6,952 nucleotides of DNA from positions 1 through 6,952 of the forward strand of contig JAILIR010000082.1 of assembly GCA_024695185.1 (NCBI GenBank), given 5' to 3'. Shown in pieces: positions 6,461 to 6,952 of the stretch (the stretch's first letter is position 1; each line of letters starts with the position of its first letter). The notes under the pieces are model-generated. The model worked only from the letters and a program-made list of their open reading frames with translations. It made no database searches and was not told where the DNA came from. The translations under genes were made by a program, and so were the position numbers. The stretch is from a bacterium (GTDB lineage: Bacteria > Bacillota_I > Bacilli_A > Acholeplasmatales > JAEDCM01).

Positions 6461-6952
6461 ATGAATAGTAATAAAAAGATGGCTATTGTGCAAACAATAC
6501 TTATGTATGTTGCTCATATGCCTATTTATTTTGGTTTAATATTCTTTTTAACTGATACTTTTACTAGTTCAGTAATGGTTCTATTTTTAATTGGTATTAT
6601 CCTTACATCACTTGTTTTAACATTTTGTATAGCTAGTGCAATTTTATCAATTATAAGTATATTCAAAAAAACATATAATCCTACTAAAACAGTAATGATA
6701 TCAAAGATAATATTAATTCCTTGGTTTATAGTTAATTTTTATTTTTGTATGTTGATGTTTGCGGGTACCTTAAATCCGTTTTTATTAATATTTGCGCCAA
6801 TAGTCGCAATTATAGAAATATCTATTACTTATTTATTAATGGTAACTATTAGTATAATAGATTTAGCTTTTGTAATTAATAGATTAAAAAGCAAAGAACT
6901 AAATATGAGTAAATATTTAGTATTCATAAATATACTATTATTTATATTCTGC
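6461..6952 (+). CDS. Multi-pass membrane protein, unknown function (3' end outside window)
   Basis: The frame from ATG at 6461 is open for 164 codons to the window edge. The N-terminus is MNSNKKMAIVQ. Hydrophobic stretches lie at about residues 9-30, 38-67 (long, maybe two helices or one tilted), 80-101 and 105-140 (probably two), with another starting at 152, so at least five crossings are visible. Basic loops FKKTYNPTKT (68-77) and NRLKSKEL (140-147) probably face the cytoplasm. The stretch MISKIILIPWFIVNFYF (79-95), with Pro after a short helix, resembles uncharacterised Bacillota membrane proteins I have seen but cannot name. No transporter signature or catalytic motif is visible. It has no room for a promoter of its own after the tRNA and is probably read from the tRNA promoter. 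Few Lys/Glu, many Ile/Leu/Phe, and the same AT-rich codon use as its neighbours. Confidence 0.82.
   Translation, partial: MNSNKKMAIVQTILMYVAHMPIYFGLIFFLTDTFTSSVMVLFLIGIILTSLVLTFCIASAILSIISIFKKTYNPTKTVMISKIILIPWFIVNFYFCMLMFAGTLNPFLLIFAPIVAIIEISITYLLMVTISIIDLAFVINRLKSKELNMSKYLVFINILLFIFC

Overview
The window is low-GC, AT-rich bacterial DNA of Bacillota type, most likely an uncultured gut Bacilli or Mollicutes-like lineage. The evidence is strong G-rich ribosome binding sites (AAGGGGG, GGGGG, GGGAAG), compact hairpin-plus-T-run terminators, TATAAT -10 boxes, a lipoprotein signal peptide, a tRNA-Glu with a Bacillus-like D arm, and very AT-biased codons. All Trp residues I checked are encoded by TGG and the long frames carry no internal TGA, so the ordinary bacterial code fits. 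I cannot name the species.

Layout. (1) Positions 1-1529 (+) hold the 3' part of a fused permease-ATPase ABC exporter, closed by a terminator at 1530-1561. (2) A promoter at 1572-1600 and a strong RBS lead into a GTG-started, 1415-residue lipoprotein gene (1625-5872, +). After the lipid anchor and a Thr/Lys-rich linker, the whole protein can be divided by eye into 14 divergent tandem modules of about 88-102 residues. A terminator follows at 5875-5902. (3) A small gene on the - strand (5963-6289) encodes a two-helix membrane protein. Its terminator hairpin contains its own stop codon and also faces the + strand. (4) A 71-base divergent intergenic region carries candidate promoters for that gene and for a tRNA-Glu(CTC) at 6361-6435 (+). 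(5) Only 25 bases after the tRNA begins a multi-pass membrane protein (6461 to the window end, +, truncated), apparently in the same transcript as the tRNA.

The genes look like separate transcription units rather than one system: each of the first three has its own terminator. The shared theme is the cell envelope (exporter, surface lipoprotein, two small membrane proteins). The most notable object is the 14-module lipoprotein, which has no recognisable enzymatic domain, becomes sharply more acidic toward its C-terminus, and carries an unusual number of cysteines for an exported Bacillota protein.
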